A stretch of 64,000 nt of DNA from positions 98,415-162,414 of the forward strand of contig NW_027442233.1 of assembly GCF_048569485.1 (NCBI RefSeq), written 5' to 3'. Shown here in pieces: positions 23,937 through 35,975 of this stretch. The DNA is from Anomaloglossus baeobatrachus (Eukaryota > Chordata > Amphibia > Anura > Aromobatidae). Position numbers and translations under genes: made by a program. The notes below the pieces were generated by a model that was not told the DNA's origin, made no database searches, and saw nothing but the letters and a program-made list of their open reading frames with translations. How positions within the stretch are numbered: position 1 is the first letter of the stretch; each line of letters starts with the position of its first letter.

Positions 23937-24456
23937 AGCGGGCTTTACACGCTACGATATTTCTAGCAATTGCTAGCGATATTGTATGCAAAAGCACCCG
24001 CCGCTGTCGTGCATGCGATATTGTGTGATCACTGCCGCAGCGAACATTCTCGCTACGGCAGCGTCACACGCACTTACCTGGTCGGCGGCGTCACTAAGCG
24101 GCCGGCCAATCAAAGCGGAGGGGCGGAGATGAGTGGGACGAACATCCGGCCCACCTCTTTCCTTCCTCATTGTGGGCGGGACGCAGGTAAGGTAAGGTTC
24201 CTCGCTCCTGCGGTGTCACACACAGCGATGTGTGCTGCCGCAGGAATGAGGAACAACATCTATAAACAACCATTAACAATTTTTGGTTTTAGGACGACCT
24301 CTCCATGGTGAACGATTTTCACCACTTTGGAGGATGTTTAAGGTCGTTGGTAAGTGTTACATGCTGCAATACCGTTAATGACGCCAGATGTGCGTCACTA
24401 ACGACGTGACCCCGACGATAAAACATTAACGATATCGTAGCGTGTAAAGCCCCCTT
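23937..24456. mobile_element. MITE nested in the Polinton (TTTACACGCT family)
   Basis: Ends AGCGGGCTTTACACGCTACG and GTAGCGTGTAAAGCCCCCTT, flanked by TA (23935-23936, 24457-24458). Same terminal motif as the element at 20338-20921. It lies between the capsid and pVI-like parts. Confidence 0.7.
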
Positions 24457-24493
24457 TATTCTTTTCTGACAGTTTTGTCTCTTGGTGGGTCTT

Positions 24494-24862
24494 TTATTCA
24501 TTAGCATTGAGGGCTGTGAATAGCGCACACATCTTTTTCTTTTTTTGTTGTTTTTTAGCAACATAAACTATGCCGGAGCCCTCCTGTGGGTGTGTGTTTA
24601 TTCGATTCATTACAGCTGATGAGAGGTATGTGACCGCATCTTTAGCAATGTTTTTGACAGCCATCTTTACATGAGGCTTTACTATTTCCAGTCCTCTCCT
24701 GAATAATGGTACGGCTCTTCTAAAAAGGCTTCTTAAAATTCCGTCAAGACTGGCACCATACATGTACTCATCACCGCGAAAAACCTGTAATCCATGACCC
24801 GATTGCGCTATGTAATATCTGGCATAGATGGTGGGGTCACCATATACCCTCTGAGACACCAT
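24494..24862 (-). mobile_element. Polinton fossil: pVI-like minor virion protein part
   Basis: Translation starts Met-Val-Ser-Gln-Arg, has a Gly-rich N-terminal part, then an amphipathic basic segment with paired arginines (Leu-Phe-Arg-Arg-Ala-Val-Pro-Leu-Phe-Arg-Arg-Gly-Leu). Position and composition resemble the small membrane-active protein often found beside Polinton capsid genes. The family call is inferred. Confidence 0.4.
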
Positions 24863-24985
24863 TTTTCTGTGTCAACACCTCCGCGGTCTGAGATGCAATC
24901 GAACAATACTTTTTCCGTACTTGAATTTAACAGGGGTGCCCTGATCTGATAATATAGAGATTGTCACAGAATCAAAATGTTGTTT

Positions 24986-25574
24986 TCAAAGGGGTACATA
25001 ATCGGGTCTTGTGTACTGAATGGTGACAATTTCACTGCTCTTACCAGCTACCTGAACAGTTCTCAGAAGTTGCACGTAGCTGTCACCTACAAGCTGATGT
25101 TGAATTATATCTGTGTACACATATAATGTATAAAATCCGTCTTTTATATCTGCATACGACTTCTTCTGTTCCAGACGTGTGTAATCTACAGAGGCCTCAA
25201 TAAAGGGTTGTAGGCCTAAAATACGTGATAGTTTCGGGCCTGGAGCAAATTGTATCGTTGCTGAGTCTGGCAACACTTCTCTTTACCTCATCGTATCAAA
25301 GTTTAAAACCATCGGGTGCCACCTTCAAAACATCAATACACTCATTAATGGCTCTTATGAGATCAGTAATGTTTGAATAAAATCCTGATTTCAAATAAAA
25401 TTCTTTAGATATATCACCGCGGCGTGCTATAAAGAAATTTCCGTCATTCTGCTCAAACGTATACCATGTATGCGGATATTGAATCTCGGTGAGTGCAACT
25501 TCAAACGGACCAGAAAGCTGTACAGGTTTTGCCAATTTGATGGTATAATTTGATATCGTGTTTTTGGGGTACAT
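24986..25574 (-). mobile_element. Polinton fossil: minor capsid (penton-like) parts
   Basis: Two minus-strand pieces. The right-hand one begins Met-Tyr-Pro-Lys-Asn-Thr and has VQLSGPFEVALTEIQYPHTW, a recognisable N-terminal strand region of the Polinton single jelly-roll minor capsid protein. The left piece (24986-25276) is its likely C-terminal side. Confidence 0.55.
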
Positions 25575-26028
25575 TTTAGAAGAAGCATTACACGGTAGTG
25601 TTTATATAAAATGAGCCCTCCTCCATGATTTATACGTCCGTCAGCTGGTCTTCTGTAATCCAACTGTTAAATGTTGTTGTTAGACCAGCCATTTCACTAG
25701 AAAATACGGTGACCTGCTAATATGTTTTTTTCTTAAAATCTTTTCAATTTTGTAGATGCGATGCTCATCCAAAAGTATTTTTTTATTTCTTCTTTATAAA
25801 ATGAACCACTGATTTCTTTTCCGTTTAAATCAGCAATTTTATAGAGGGGTTTTTTAAATTTGGTGTTGATGGCCGTAATAACAAATATTTCATCCGTGTA
25901 CGTTTGTTCATGCACCTTAATGAAGATACCTTTATATCATGACACTCTCACATAACCACCGATTTTTAAAGACGGTTTAATAGGCTTAGCACTGACACTA
26001 GAAGCGTAAATATTTTTCCAGATTTGTA

Positions 26029-26330
26029 CAAGTAAAATATATCTTTGTACCGTGTTAACCAGTAGGGATAAAAAAAATTGTTTAAAAGAACTGAGAGTCC
26101 TCAGTGGTTGATACCTTTTAATGGCTAACTGAAAAGATGGTAATAATTGCAAGCTTTCGAGACTACTCAGGTCTCTTCATCAGGCATGGTATAACACAAA
26201 ATCTGAAGAGTCACATATTTATACACAACAGGACTGTTGTGTATAAATATGTAACTCTTCAGATTTTGTGTTATACCATGCCTGATGAAGAGACCTGAGT
26301 AGTCTCGAAAGCTTGCAATTATTACCATCT
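26029..26330. mobile_element. Penelope-like foldback nested in the integrase region
   Basis: 302 bp between 13-bp direct repeats TTCCAGATTTGTA (26016-26028, 26331-26343). The left arm (to about 26228) is inverted relative to the right arm (26229-26330). Each arm has a hammerhead-like core: CTGATGA, a perfect 5-bp stem GAGAC/GTCTC, then GAAAGCTTGC (26148-26186 minus; 26279-26317 plus). Long target repeats and inverted arms fit Penelope-like insertion. Confidence 0.6.
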
Positions 26331-26446
26331 TTCCAGATTTGTAGTGAGTTACGCTTTGTCACATCAACAGGTCTACATCGAATTGTAGTATGATAGCTAT
26401 GATTATAGCTATACACCAGATCAGGTAAAATTTCAATATACCGAAG

Positions 26447-27049
26447 GCGCGATTCACACGTCAGTGAAAAACACTGATGTGCTTCACTGACGTGTAAAAC
26501 ACGCACATGTTCCTCCATGTTCCGTGATTCACGGCACACGTGGGTTGTCCATGTGCAATCCGTGATTGCATATGGACATTACTCAACTGCCTTCGCTCCT
26601 GCTGTCCATGGTGCTGAACTCATCGGCTCTCCAGCGTCCGCCCACCGCTTTCAGCAGCTACTTCCTGGTCAGCTATTCCTGCTCATGAATATTCATGAGC
26701 CAGGCAGGAGCTGCCGAGAGCGGAGGCTGCACAGCGAATCACAGGCACGGTAAGTTAAAAATATTTAATATTTAATATGTCCATGATTTTCTGGTACATG
26801 TTTCACGGATCACACACGGATCACACCATAGTGTGGTTCGTGGGTCATCAGTGATACCAGAAAAAAACGGACTTGTCTCCGTGCAGAATCACGGCTACGG
26901 GTGTACACTGCACGGAGACACATTCAGTGAAAAATCACTGATGTGTGAGCAGACCCATTGATTATAATGGGTCTGCGTATGTCAGTGATTCTGGTACGTA
27001 TAAAAAAAAAACACATACGTACCAGAATCACTGACGTGTGAAGGGGGCT
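26447..27049. mobile_element. MITE nested in the Polinton integrase region
   Basis: Inverted ends around TTCACACGTCAGTG (26450-26465) and CACTGACGTGTGAA (27028-27042), with internal palindromes such as ATACGTACCAGAATCACTGA. No coding capacity. Ends approximate. Confidence 0.6.
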
Positions 27050-27984
27050 AAAAGGTGTTATGTTTCGTGAGATAGCGCCACATTTGTGTTTTTAATGTAC
27101 GATTAAATCGCTCTACCAAGGCTGCTTTTACAATATTGCTTGTAAAAAATTGATGAATTCTATATATTTTACATACACGTTTCAGGGCGTTATTCATAAA
27201 TTCTTTGCCACGATCCATCTGTAATTTCTTTGGTATGCGTTGATCATTTTCAAATATTATTTCGAGGGATCTTGCAACAGTTGTTCCGTTCTTGTTTAGT
27301 AAGGCCACGCAAATTTTGATAAGATATCTATAACTGTAAGAATATATCTTATACCATCATTTTCACGGGAATAATCAATCATGCTGACAAAGTCAGCCTG
27401 CCACTGTGTATCAATATCTCACACAATAACCTTATTTGTTAAAAATCTTTTTCTCACTGGTTTGTGTAAAGTATATGCATCTTGATTATTCAGCCAATTA
27501 AGCACCTCTGTCTTTTTAATACGTTGATTGCGTGCTACACGGAATAGATTTTCAGCACCGCCACAGGAACCAACATTTTTAGGGTCGAAATACTGTTTTT
27601 GTAATATTTTTTCACAACGCCGAGACCCCATGACTGAATAAATAAAAGTTATGTGATGCGAATCAAGACCCGAATGTCTCTATCAGAAATTCAGCAGTAT
27701 AAATGATATTAAAAGTGTGTTCGAATATAAATATTCCTTGAAAAATATATTTTCTTTTATTGACTTTAATATTTTATTAACTTTGATATCTCATTATTGC
27801 TCTTTGTTAGCATTTCATTACCATTTTATATCTTTTTATAGACTACCAATATCTTTTTATTAAGTTTGGATAGTGTGAGCTAGCGTAATTGGGCGTTACA
27901 GAGGTGGCATGGGCTGTTCGTATGGGCTTATACAGAGGTGTGTGCTCTGCTGGAAGGTGTATATACAGTATATATACAGCCTTA

Positions 27985-28673
27985 GGCCATGTGCCCACGG
28001 GGGAAAGTGTCCTGCGGTTATGTCCGCAGGAGATTCCGCAGGAGCTCCCAGAAAACCGCAGCACAACTTTGTCTGTTTCAATGCAGCAGTTTATTTGCGG
28101 AATGTCGTGCGGATATCCTGCGGGCATTCTACATTGAGGATACAGTACCATGACTTCAGCACTGCATCCTCAATGCAGAACAAGTGCTGCAGTGATCAAG
28201 GGAGTTCATACTTACCTCCATCACACAGCACTTCTCTCCGGCATCTGTCAGTGTCTCTACACTGTGCAGGAGAAGGTGGGTGGGCCTGAACTAGCTCTGG
28301 CTGTCACATGACCGGAGCTCGTGCAGGCCCCGCCCACCTCCTCCTTCCTGCTCATGGATCCACCGCGCTCCAGCCTCCTGTGCACCGAGGGAAAGCCGGG
28401 TGTCTGCTATTAAGGCATGTAAGTATGGGACCATCTGCAGGTAAATCCGCAGGAATTATTGACATGCTGTTATGTGCGGCTGCGGGATATCCGCAACATA
28501 TTCCGCAGTCGCACATTCCGCAACGTGGACACAGACACTCCCCATGTCCCATAGGATAACATGGAGAGTGTCTGTACATGCTAAAACCTGCGGATTTATC
28601 TGGAAAATCCAGATAAAGCCGCAGGTTTTCCGTGGAAAAATCCACAGAAGCAATCTCCCGTGGGCACATGGCC
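27985..28673. mobile_element. Harbinger-like MITE
   Basis: Inverted ends GGCCATGTGCCCACGGG / CCCGTGGGCACATGGCC, flanked by TTA (27982-27984, 28674-28676). A 3-bp TTA duplication is typical of PIF/Harbinger. The interior is rich in CCGCAG motifs, and no transposase is present. 28674-29280 is AT-rich without clear features. Confidence 0.65.
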
Positions 28674-29279
28674 TTAAAGTAGCACTAGCCAAACTACCTT
28701 GCAGAAGAACTCTAGCTGACAAGACAAAGGTGAAACCATCAGGCCTAAAAAGTGAGTATTAACTTATTTAACTTTTAGCGCCTAATATTGTAACCATTTG
28801 TCCTTATTAAGTCTATATAGTTGCGACATTAATTCCAGCGATGTTTAATGTAACAGTATTTATATTTATAACAGTAGTAGTTGTAATTCGTAGGACGTAA
28901 AATGTAGTTTATTTATAATTTAGTCATATATTCAATATATTAGTTAATAATTGTTCTCATTTAATTTGCACAATTGTTTATACTGTCTGGGGGTGTTTGT
29001 GTTCTCCTGCATTATTTAATTATCATCCCATAGTATGGTTTCTAGTGGTTTGATGTTTGGTGTGTTTAACATTACACTAGTTATGTAATTGGTAATAATT
29101 TAGATGATGTAGAACAACATTTGGATCTATTTAATCTATCCAACAGTCTAATATATTGCATAGGTACAACGTCAACATTATAGATATATGACTGTTTATT
29201 ATATAGCATATAAAGTGTATTTGTCCTTTGGTATAGATTTGCATGAAATACTATGGAAAATTCACACAGGCTTAATATT

Positions 29280-31570
29280 TTAGATGGAAGTTCAATATTT
29301 TATGGATGAATTTGATGATAGCCTTCCCAATGCCCAACAATTTGGTATGTATTATTCTGAATATAACTGTAAATGTTACATCATCCTGGTTGAAAACTGG
29401 CATAGTATACTACTTTTATATGTATCTCTTTCTTGTTTAAGATGACACTTTATGGACTGCAGTGCTTCCGATGTATTTTTACGTGCTATAAGTGATGATG
29501 TTGGTGCTGATGCGGGTGCAGCGGTGGTAACTGATGCTAATACTAGCCTGTGAGCAAGCGGGACTAATTTACAGCAGACTATGTGCGGTAAGCTGCATAT
29601 ATAGCTATATATTTATATATGTGTGGTGGAGTAAATACTAATTCATTATGCATCTGTCGGGTTTGCTTTGAATATTATTTTTATATTATTTCTTCCTTTC
29701 TTAAGATGACTTTATGGATTTTGATCTTGACCCTCTGTTATTAAGCGCTATGGAGTGTGATGCTAGCAACATGACTGTGGCAGGGGCACGGACTGGTGCT
29801 AATTCTAGTGCTGCTACAAGCAATATTAATTTACTACAGGCTATCGCCGGTAAGTTGTGTATGTATATGTGTATATATGTATGTGTATATACATACATAC
29901 ATACATACATACTAAATTTTATACAGATGTTTTGCATCCGGACTACGGGACTGGCACCCATCAGACTCCTACACCAGCTAAAAAACGTGGCACGCCACTA
30001 CACCTGATCCCAGCGAATAGAAAATGTAATGAGTACTCAGTAATGGTCGTGGGCAAAAGAAATGAATTTTTGCCACAGACTAATGGTTATACATTTTATA
30101 CATAGACCATAAACTGATGTGGAAGAAAAGCTTATTTTCAAAAGAAAATACACCCACCTCCCCTAGGAAAGCCAGTATTCCCACAACAGCAGCCGCTGCT
30201 GCAGCAACTAATATGGTGACATCAACTATCACTTCACCGCCTCACAGCTGTATGTATTTAGATATTTGTATACAGTCTTTATACATGCAATCTTCACATT
30301 GTTTCACGTTTCTGACACAACTATAACTCTTTTCTTTTAGCTACACACGCTGTCCAGAAAAAAACAGCTAGTGCGGTTCTACAACCACTAGCGGAGCATG
30401 ATGCTAACAGTACTACAGTGCGAGTCGAAGTACACGCGACTAACAGCAGTGTGTGAACACATCCTCTATCACCGCTTTGTGTGGAAGGACAAGAAGGAAG
30501 CGCTGTGCCAGCCAAACATCGTGAAAAGACATGTCCAATACCGATGCCCCGTAAATTCGAGCAACGCTTAATCAAGACCGCAACAACACCATTACCCACA
30601 ATAACACAGAGCACAACCACGATTGACCTGATACAAGCAGAATGTGTTGCGCCAACAACACAGAGCATACCAACAACTCACAAGACTCAAGCGGATCGGG
30701 AAGCACTCGATAGAGAAATCGACCAGTTAGCTGATGGTAAGACTGTGCGTCATGATTTTAATATTGTGAAGCCCTTGAAGAGGCGACGTTCAGGAAATAG
30801 TAAAAGTAAAAAACAAAAACTTAACGCAGCGGAAACATGCATAGGTTCCATTGGTTGGTACGGAGAAGAAATTAAAATGGCGGCAAAGTACGTTGAATAC
30901 AGAAATGTACGTTGCCAGATTTTTTTCTGTGATTCCTATGATAGGTTATTATCAGCACCCCCAACACGTGAAAATGTTGCCGAGCTACATGCTTTCACAA
31001 AGCAGTATGGAGATGTACCATCTGATGATTCAAATAAATCGATGTGACTAAAAATTGTTGGATATGGAATGCATAAATTGCCTAAAATTACGTTACATAG
31101 GTCTAATAGGTCTAGAGTTATAAAACGAGCTGTAAAGCTATTAATGAATGCTAGACACTCACTAGCGGTGAGAAGGTGCAAAGAGGCCACAATAACTACA
31201 CAAGATCCACAGGCCCCGATAAACCACCCGAACCAGTCTTTACCATCCCAAAATATAGCTGTAGATGACAGCAACATTGCGTTTCCAAGTTCACAAAGTG
31301 ACTCACATATTGAAACACATGCTGAAAGTGTACATGATCATGTTGGCGCTGGTGATGTTGCTGATAATGCTGAAGGTAGTAATGTACAGGGCGTTAATGC
31401 TAGTGGCGACAATGTATGGGTCACTGGTAATCCTGTCGTTTTACACTATTTTTATCACCATGAAAGACAGCTCCGCAATTTCAACACACGCATGCATAGC
31501 GGTCATTTTAAATTTGTAAATTTAGAGCGAAATACATTCATTTGTAGAGGCCCTGAATGTTGTCCATGAT
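29280..31570 (+). mobile_element. Polinton fossil: exon-rich plus-strand region
   Basis: Several short segments begin after TTNAG-type acceptors, open with Asp-codon phase, and end in GTAAG/GTATG-type donors (for example about 29705-29849 with GTAAGTTG). Two longer frames follow (30481-31047, basic, Thr-rich N-terminal side; 31069-31569). I do not recognise the product. It lies upstream of and in line with the PolB-like part. Treated as part of the fossil. Confidence 0.4.
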
Positions 31571-32313
31571 TCCATTCAATCATTACTGGACAGAATCATC
31601 AGAGACATTGAGCCTGGTGACTTTGTTCAGTTAAGACTTGAAGGCGGTGACACCTTAGACCATGGGTCCCCAATTCCAGTCCTCAAGGCCGCCAACAGTG
31701 CATGTTTTCAGGATTTCCTTAGTATTGCACAGGTGATAATTTAATCACCTGCACAGTTGATAATTCCAACACCCATGCAATGCTAAGGAAATCCTGAAAA
31801 CATGCACTGTTGGCGGCCCTCGAGGACTGGAGTTGGGGAACCCTGCCTTAGACTCTATTTTCACTACAAAACAAACACGGGAGGATTTTAGTTCTGAATC
31901 ATTTTTAAATTCTGTTGCTCGTGCTCTGCAAAGTAATGCAGAATGCATAGCATCCAATTCCCTGAAATTACTCCTGACAATTATTAAAAACAGATGCGGG
32001 GGTGTGAAAAGATGGTTGAAATCTATAGCGAGCAGCCAGATCATTAAACAAAAGAGACGCTGGCTATACAACTTTAACAACTACAGCACAAATCAGTGTG
32101 TTGCTGTTAGCGTGTGTGCACTGATGGCTGTCACAGACGTCAGAGACGTCGTTTTATTGAGCCGCGCTAAAAGCATACACACAGCCCTGAGCATCCCCGA
32201 GAGTCAGCTAGTAAGCTTTAGCGATATTGCAGTTTTTGAGAATCATCTGGACGTCACAATTAAAGTGCTGTACTACAGTCAGGGTGATTGGCGTTACTTT
32301 CAAACAGATAATA
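31571..32313 (+). mobile_element. Polinton fossil: protein-primed PolB N-terminal part
   Basis: Translation near 31840-32310 includes Asn-Gln-Cys-Val-Ala-Val-Ser-Val-Cys-Ala-Leu and a segment ending Gly-Asp-Trp-Arg-Tyr-Phe, similar in order to the region before the exonuclease domain in Polinton polymerases. A hAT MITE interrupts it. The catalytic part is absent; the gypsy LTR starts at 32314. Confidence 0.45.
31661..31845. mobile_element. hAT-type MITE, 185 bp, with 8-bp target repeat
   Basis: Perfect octamers CCTTAGAC (31653-31660, 31846-31853) flank an almost complete palindrome whose ends read GGGTCCCCAATTCCAGTCC and its complement. An 8-bp duplication with CAGGGGTCCCC-like ends is typical of hAT. 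Confidence 0.85.
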
Positions 32314-33560
32314 TGTGACGCCCTGACAAAACCAGGTAGTCACAGATGACTGTACCCCCCCACCAAGGGGTACAGGAATCTCCTCCTCCTTGGGAATTAA
32401 CACCACACATCACACACAGGGGAACATCAGCCACAAATCCTAGTCACCCCCCCATGACACACTGGACAAACCAGTGGGCGGGACCAGGTGGATGGGAACG
32501 CCCACCTAGGGGTCTTGAGGTGACAGGGGGTGGGAACAGTCAGTCAGTGGAGTCTGGAAGCTCAGTCGGTGAAGTGTGGAGGTTGGAGTTGAGTGGAAGT
32601 CAGAGTGCAGTGGGGTCAGGGTTGGAGCCCTGGGATCACGGGAGGACCGACTAGGTGGCAGACGGCTCTGTAGGGCCATAGAAGACCGCGACTTGGTCGC
32701 GGAAAACCCGAAGTGGACCGGGGCAGGGTCGTAGCTCGCCAGTACCGACGGAGGGAATCCGATCCAGAGACCGTGCACGGGCGGGGTACCTGGACCCTAA
32801 GACGAGGCAAGCTTCAAGCCCCTTGTTAATTGACCAGCAGGACAAGGTACCAGGCCTTGTTCCCGAGGAGAGAAGCCCAGATGGGCTGCCGGTCTGCTCT
32901 AACACGGGAGACAGGGTGTCCGCCAAGAACCCACTGAAGTCCCACGGGTCAGCGTCTGCGGGCAACGGCTCCCTCTGAGTCCAAAGATGCAGGGGAGCGG
33001 ATTTTTCCCGTTCCAAGCGGGGTTAATCCACACACCAAAAGACACAAGTGCAGGAGGAAGGGCCCCTACATTGTCAACCCCTGTTTTCGGGACCAGCACA
33101 CCCCTCCAGAGGCAACCGGCATCCGGCCTTGGTTTACAGTACGTACTCTGTGTGGATCATTCATAATTGTGAGTACACCGGTGTCACCCGGTCCAACCTG
33201 CCGACAAACTCCCCAGCCCTGCTTCTTACCCACACCTGGCCCCGGGACTACAGACAACCCCTACCCGTGGAGGGGGAACCACCTTGCTGCCCCCCCTACA
33301 TGACCGGCCCCGGACGGCGGCCCTGAGAGACAGCGGCGGTGCCACCATCCCATCACCGCAACCCTCGGGTGGTGTCACCGACAATCTCCCCTGTAAATAC
33401 CCCCTCTTTCACTATGTGTGTGGATGGGCGGTTGCGCGAGCCCCGGGTCCGGTCACCACTCGAGCCCCAGACACGATCCCGGACCCAAGCGCCACTCGAG
33501 CAGCCCTGGTTGCCGCAGCAGAGGCGGCACCTGTCCGCGACAACACAAAACCTGGCGTCA
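32314..33560 (+). mobile_element. Ty3/gypsy element, 5' LTR
   Basis: Starts TGTGACGCCC and ends near GGCGTCA, giving inverted LTR tips. About 1.25 kb. Diverged relatives lie at 6760-7872 and 62020-62945, both reversed. Fossil. Confidence 0.65.
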
Positions 33561-33953
33561 CGAACAGGGTTCTTACCCCATCAGTAGATGCCGTGTGCCT
33601 TGCTTTGAAATCCGTGAAACGTTCCAAAATTTTGGACTGCCACCATCTTGCCCGCCATCTTTGGCGCCAAAACAACAATAGCATCATCTTCCCCAAAAAA
33701 GGCGCGAAGCTGATGCTCCGCCCCCTTAGAACGCGGGCGGAAGCTGGTGACTCCCAAGACAGGAAGCGCAAAGGACAGTGGGTCCCGCGAGACTGCTGTT
33801 GAAAACCAAGGGGGAAAGAACGGAAAGATGTCGGCGCCCAATAGTGATGGTGGAGCCGCGGCTCCCGCTGCCGTACAGGATGACTGAGACGCAGCAGGAC
33901 CCGCTCCGGTCGCAAGAGCGGCGGACCCCGCAATCCCGGCAGTCACGCAAGTC

Positions 33954-34724
33954 ATGCCGATTACTTTGCCTTATGTGCCCGGTGCCGCCTGGATGCCCCA
34001 GTATGATGGCCGCCCTGACGCCCTGCAGGTCTTCCAAAAAAAAATATGTACTGTCCTCGACATGTATGCAATGACCGGCAGGCAGCGTGCGTCCGTGGTG
34101 CTCGGACAGCTGACAGGCGCAGCCGAGCAGGAGGTTGAGAAATGGACTGATGAGGATTGGGCCTCTGTACCCACCATATTTGATAAGCTACAAGTTGCCT
34201 TCGAAACCTGTACGGAGGCGGAGCTACGAATTAACTTTTATAACTGCAAGCAGTGTCCCCAGGACAGCATCTGGGACTACGCTCTGAGACTACAAACCGC
34301 TCTGCATACCCTAAGACTCGTTGATCCGATCAACGAGCCGGAGAGCAACAAAATGCTGGTAGAACAGTTCTTGCAGGGGCTGGGGTCGGCAGAGGACTGC
34401 AAACAGCTGCGGCTGTGGGCCCTGGAACATCCAGACATAGACTTTGCAGTTCTAAAGGAAAGAGCCATAAAGGCTCTGCAGGCCCCTGAAACCAGTGACC
34501 CTACATCATCATCCTGGCCGGCAGGCACCTCCCACTTGCTGGTGAAGCCCCCTCTCCTGCCTTTACCAGCGCCTGCAGTGCCCACAGACCCCCCAGGAAT
34601 TCCCAGTGATCTGACTTCCCAAGTTCAGCAGCTGAGCCAAGGACGTCGCCAGGATCCTCGAGGCCATGCAGCTAAAGCCAAAGCCCAAGCCACCGGAGAA
34701 GATCCAGCTCACCGACAGCCCTGA
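33954..34724 (+). mobile_element. Ty3/gypsy fossil: gag part
   Basis: Plus-strand translation has the retrotransposon gag capsid pattern: Pro-Gln-Tyr-Asp-Gly near the N-terminus, Leu-Gly-Gln-Leu-Thr-Gly-Ala-Ala-Glu-Gln-Glu-Val, and a helical C-terminal domain, followed by a Pro-rich tail. The element as a whole is broken. Confidence 0.7.
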
Positions 34725-34899
34725 AGACGTCCCCTGGATGCAAAGACGAAACAACAACCGGTATGGACAAACCGTTGGTTACAGGTGCAACCAGACTGGC
34801 CATTATCCCGTCGGTGCCCTTTGAACGGGCCACCCCTGAGACCAAGGGCTAATCCTTAGGAATAGACCAACAAGGCCCAGCTGATTGGTTGGAGCGGTA

Positions 34900-35975
34900 T
34901 GTCAGAGGCTGCCCCATCATCTCCCTTACCGTGGATGGGATCCCGACGTTCCCGCTCCTGGACACCGGCTCACAGGTAACGACTACCTCAAGTATTGTAC
35001 AAGTGCTACTGGTCTGATGCTGACCTTTCCCCACCAGATTCTGGCCTGACTATCATTGCAGCCAATGGACTCCTTATGACCCAAGTGGGGTTCAAGGAAG
35101 TGACTCTTAAGGTGGGAAGGTTGGAGTTAGAACACCAAGGACTCATAGTGGTGCAGAAGGACCCAAGTGACCGTAACCCGAAAATGGTCATAGGGATCAA
35201 TGTAATTGAGAATTGCATGGGGGAAGCAGCTTCAGCAGCTGTCTGCAACCGCAGGAGTGGGCTGGCAGAGGGCTTTGCAACGTGAGATCTGGGCCCCTTC
35301 TGCAGCGGCAACAGGTGAACCTGTCTGGTGGAGAGACAGTGTGCGAGTGATGGATGCATCACCTCTTGTTGTGCTTCTGCGGAGTGAGATGATGATTTGG
35401 TGTAGGGCAGCTGTAGGTACCCAAGGACAGGATTATCAGGCAGTGGTGGAGCCCCTGCCTTCAGAACACTGGCCCACAGTTTTGGCAGCCAGAGGGGTGA
35501 TTGATGTCCGGAAGGGGAGAGTGCCTGTGAGAGTGATGAATTGCAGAGAGGAGGAGGTTAGGCTACCTAGATATGCCACTATTTCCAAGCTGTTCACAGT
35601 AGACACACATGCCATCCAAGCAGCAGCCCCCACTAAGCCTACACCCCTACCACAGTCAGTGAAGACTCACCAAGCCAGTCAGAGGAGTGGTGTGAGGAAT
35701 TACATGTAGGCACTGACTCCACACCTCCACACCACAAGCAGGGGATCTACAGGGTAGTACAAGACTACGAACAGGTCTTCAGAAAACACCCATTCGATTT
35801 TGGGAGGATCAAAGGGGTCCAGCATCACATTCCCACAGGTGCACATCCACCCATCGAGGAGAGGTATAGGCCAATACCACCTGCAAATTACCAGTGTGCC
35901 AAAGACATGTTGAGGAACATGAAGGAGGCAGGGGTAATCCGAGATAGCTGTAGCCCTGTAGCTGTAACTATAAAT
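34900..35975 (+). mobile_element. Ty3/gypsy fossil: protease and first part of reverse transcriptase
   Basis: A Leu-Leu-Asp-Thr-Gly-Ser motif near 34957-34974 marks an aspartic protease. The segment near 35740-35960 (His-His-Ile-Pro-Thr-Gly, then Glu-Glu-Arg-Tyr-Arg-Pro-Ile-Pro-Pro, then Met-Lys-Glu-Ala-Gly-Val-Ile) is the N-terminal end of a gypsy reverse transcriptase. No further pol and no 3' LTR are visible. Several breaks. Confidence 0.7.

Larger units (their letters stand above)
25733..27631 (-). mobile_element. Polinton fossil: retroviral-type integrase parts
   Basis: Pieces in the order of a Polinton integrase on the minus strand: an N-terminal part (27419-27631), a core piece with Asp-Arg-Gly-Lys-Glu-Phe and VERFNRTLKTQMWRYL (27048-27308), a region with Tyr-Ser-Tyr-Asn-His-Ser-Tyr-His (near 26400), and a C-terminal chromodomain-like part (25733-25915). 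A MITE and a Penelope-like foldback lie between them. Confidence 0.75.
21840..32313. mobile_element. Polinton/adintovirus-like element (fossil)
   Basis: A cluster of parts typical of Polintons. On the minus strand: adenain-type protease, major capsid, pVI-like, minor capsid and retroviral-type integrase. On the plus strand: an intron-containing region leading to a protein-primed PolB N-terminal part. The packaging ATPase and polymerase catalytic domain are not visible. It is broken in many places, well over ten counting frames and insertions. Two foldback MITEs, a Penelope-like element, a Harbinger-like MITE and a hAT MITE lie inside. The right side is cut by the gypsy element at 32314. I could not define terminal repeats, so both outer limits are approximate. 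It is old relative to its nested elements. Confidence 0.8.

Noticed and set aside
33284-33955. Overlapping 120-190 codon frames around the gypsy LTR end
   Set aside because: GC-rich LTR and leader sequence. Frames on both strands without retroelement motifs; the gag part starts later.
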